Shown here piece by piece: positions 28,842 to 29,840 of a stretch of DNA of 29,840 nucleotides (the first letter of the stretch is position 1; every line of letters begins with the position of its first letter). The translations under genes were made by a program, and so were the position numbers. Location: the NCBI GenBank assembly GCA_003820635.1, contig RPOS01000032.1, positions 1 to 29,840 of the forward strand, given 5' to 3'. The stretch comes from Verrucomicrobiaceae bacterium (lineage in GTDB: Bacteria > Verrucomicrobiota > Verrucomicrobiae > Verrucomicrobiales > Akkermansiaceae). Below the pieces are notes generated by a model. It was not told where the DNA came from. It did not search any database and worked only from the letters and a program-made list of their open reading frames with translations.

Positions 28842-29051
28842 ATGCCAAGAGTCTCTGGAAAAGCAAAGACACGGAAAGCCGTCGCCAAGCGCTTCAAAGT
28901 CACTGGTACGGGCAAGATCCTCCGTCGCAGTCAGGGGGCACGCCACTTGCTTCAATGCAAGAACAGCAAGCGCAAGCGCAGGCTGGGCCGTGCCACCTTG
29001 GTCGCTGACGCCGACGTCAAACGAGTCAAAGAGAACCTGCCCTTCCATTGA
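28842..29051 (+). CDS. rpmI: Ribosomal protein bL35
   Basis: A 69-residue very basic protein with the bL35 core RKAVAKRFKVTGTGKILRRS, then HLLQCKNSKRKRRLGRATLV and an end VKRVKENLPFH. It is part of the 50S subunit. ATG 28842 gives the normal N-terminus MPRVSGKAKTRKA. It is followed by rplT as in most bacteria, but infC, the usual first gene, is not adjacent here: the dus gene takes its place. Confidence 0.95.
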   Translation: MPRVSGKAKTRKAVAKRFKVTGTGKILRRSQGARHLLQCKNSKRKRRLGRATLVADADVKRVKENLPFH

Positions 29052-29077
29052 ACCCAAGCCGGCGATAGCCAACGCCC

Positions 29078-29125
29078 CCGTCCGCGAATCGGACGGCCTC
29101 CACACAGCCTGCTCCCGCGAGGGAG
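29078..29125 (+). promoter_or_regulatory. Structured spacer between rpmI and rplT (possible L20 control site)
   Basis: Two hairpins are visible: CCGTCCG/CGGACGG with a CGAAT loop (29078-29096) and CTCCC/GGGAG capped by a GCGA tetraloop (29112-29125). CACAG (near 29104) can pair with CTGTG (near 29144) around the second. The spacer is 137 bp, long for this gene pair. L20 represses its own operon in several bacteria by binding mRNA structures, so autoregulation is plausible but unproven. Confidence 0.35.
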
Positions 29126-29188
29126 ACACGAACCGGTGAGACTGTGGGAGGAATGAAAACAACGACTGGTTCCAACTGAAAACAAAAC

Positions 29189-29569
29189 ATGCCACGTGCC
29201 ACCAATTCCCCGGCCAGCCGCAAGCGTCGCAAGCGCGTGCTGCTCCGTGCCAAGGGTTTCCGCGGGTTCCGCTCCAAACTCTTCCGTTACGCCAAGGACG
29301 CCGTCCGCAAGGCGCAATCGTATGAGTATCGGGACCGCAAAAAGCGCAAGGGCCAGTTCCGCCGCCTGTGGACACAGCGTATCAACGCCGCCGTCCGCAA
29401 CGAGGGAATGACCTACTCGCGCTTCATCGAAGGCCTGAAAGCCGCCGGTATCGAAGCTGACCGCAAGATTCTCTCGGATCTCGCGATCACCGATGCCGCT
29501 GCCTTCTCCGCCATCGTCGCGCAGGCCAAGCAAGCCCTGGAGGCGAAAGCCGCCAAGGTCAGCGCCTGA
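29189..29569 (+). CDS. rplT: Ribosomal protein bL20
   Basis: A 126-residue protein of the 50S subunit. The basic N-terminal extension ([20 protein letters not shown]) and [20 protein letters not shown] are classical, followed by the globular part [20 protein letters not shown] and [21 protein letters not shown]20 also acts as an early assembly factor and often represses its own translation. The C-terminus has a slightly extended Ala/Lys tail. A strong intrinsic terminator follows 22 bp after the stop. Confidence 0.96.
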   Translation: MPRATNSPASRKRRKRVLLRAKGFRGFRSKLFRYAKDAVRKAQSYEYRDRKKRKGQFRRLWTQRINAAVRNEGMTYSRFIEGLKAAGIEADRKILSDLAITDAAAFSAIVAQAKQALEAKAAKVSA

Positions 29570-29591
29570 TCCAAGGAAACCAACCCTCACA

Positions 29592-29624
29592 CCGCCGTCC
29601 GGTTTTTCCGGGCGGCGGTTTTTT
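29592..29624 (+). terminator. Intrinsic terminator of rpmI-rplT
   Basis: CCGCCGTCCGG (29592-29602) pairs with CCGGGCGGCGG (29608-29618), 11 pairs including one U-G, with a five-T loop, followed by six T. It abuts the stop codon of the minus-strand gene at 29624. Confidence 0.92.
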
Positions 29625-29840
29625 CATGGCCGCAACCGCTCCACTTCATCCAGCAGATCCAGCATGAGCCGCAAACCGGTTTCATTCACGCCGCAGGTTT
29701 CGCGCAGATGCTCGATGCGACGCAGCGTGCGCAAGGCCTCATCATCGAATCGATTGCCGGATTCGGGCAGCGGTCGGATGAGGCCTTGCTGCTGATAGTG
29801 CAGGATCGTTTCCTGATCCACGCCGCTGATGCTGGCGATG
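29624..29840 (-). CDS. MerR-like / CbpM-type protein, N-terminus outside the window
   Basis: The minus-strand frame runs in from the window edge and reads ASISGVDQETILHYQQQGLI, a MerR-type recognition helix and turn, then RFDDEALRTLRRIEHLRETC and GVNETGLRLMLDLLDEVERL. The GVN..G..L.LDLLDE.E.LR ending is the signature of CbpM, the chaperone modulator that pairs with a DnaJ-like CbpA and binds in the MerR fold. About 72 residues are visible and the start is missing. A cbpA/dnaJ gene would be expected just beyond the right edge if the call is right. Confidence 0.6.
   Translation of the reverse strand, partial: IASISGVDQETILHYQQQGLIRPLPESGNRFDDEALRTLRRIEHLRETCGVNETGLRLMLDLLDEVERLRP

Noticed and set aside
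1..29840. tRNA or rRNA genes
   Set aside because: I looked for T-loop and acceptor-stem patterns and rRNA core sequences and found none; the only RNA-like structures are short hairpins.

Overview
The window is high-GC bacterial chromosome, dense with genes on both strands. Nearly every start codon lacks an upstream Shine-Dalgarno sequence. HemQ, a Pur-alpha-type DUF3276 protein, an STAS-MlaE fusion, secreted beta-barrels and remnants of sulfatase and GH38-type enzymes all fit a member of the Verrucomicrobiota. That placement is inference from gene content; no rRNA or other direct taxonomic marker is present.

Layout. (1) 1-9270 is an envelope and secreted-protein region: an alpha/beta hydrolase, two near-identical outer-membrane beta-barrel paralogues (896-1669 and 5871-6644), an MscS-type channel, a frameshifted Tyr/Gly-rich secreted protein, a lipase lipoprotein and a third beta-barrel. 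The barrel-lipase pair looks duplicated. In the first copy the lipase survives only as its last 65 or so codons (2848-3054), and the space before it holds dinD between 31-bp direct repeats plus other gene debris. A 130-bp MITE/BIME-like element lies between the second barrel and its lipase. (2) 9334-13949 (minus strand) reads lemA, an M48 protease, an LptF/LptG permease and a conserved unknown, probably one transcription unit. (3) 14102-14368 is HPr. (4) 14380-17789 (minus) reads an unknown membrane-anchored protein, HemQ and an AMP-dependent acyl/aryl-CoA ligase. (5) 17930-19984 (plus) reads a ferredoxin, a DUF721/DciA-like protein, a HAD-Nudix fusion and FolB, with overlapping or tight junctions. 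The fusion next to FolB could supply both missing phosphate-removal steps of folate synthesis. (6) 20041-23556 is a complete Mla/MCE lipid transporter: STAS-MlaE, MlaF, MlaD and a PqiC-like lipoprotein. (7) 23557-25613 is an accessory patch with a sulfatase remnant, two toxin-antitoxin modules (RelE/ParE-type and HigBA) and a 52-bp perfect direct repeat flanking the first module. (8) 25614-29840 carries RodA, a GH38-type pseudogene, a DUF3276 protein, a tRNA-dihydrouridine synthase, rpmI-rplT with a strong terminator, and the start-truncated end of a MerR/CbpM-like gene.

The core genes build and maintain the envelope (Mla, Lpt, RodA, MscS, barrels) or make cofactors (HemQ, FolB). Two short accessory patches, around dinD and around the TA modules, share one architecture: an intact cassette flanked by direct repeats that each encode the same short C-terminal protein tail.
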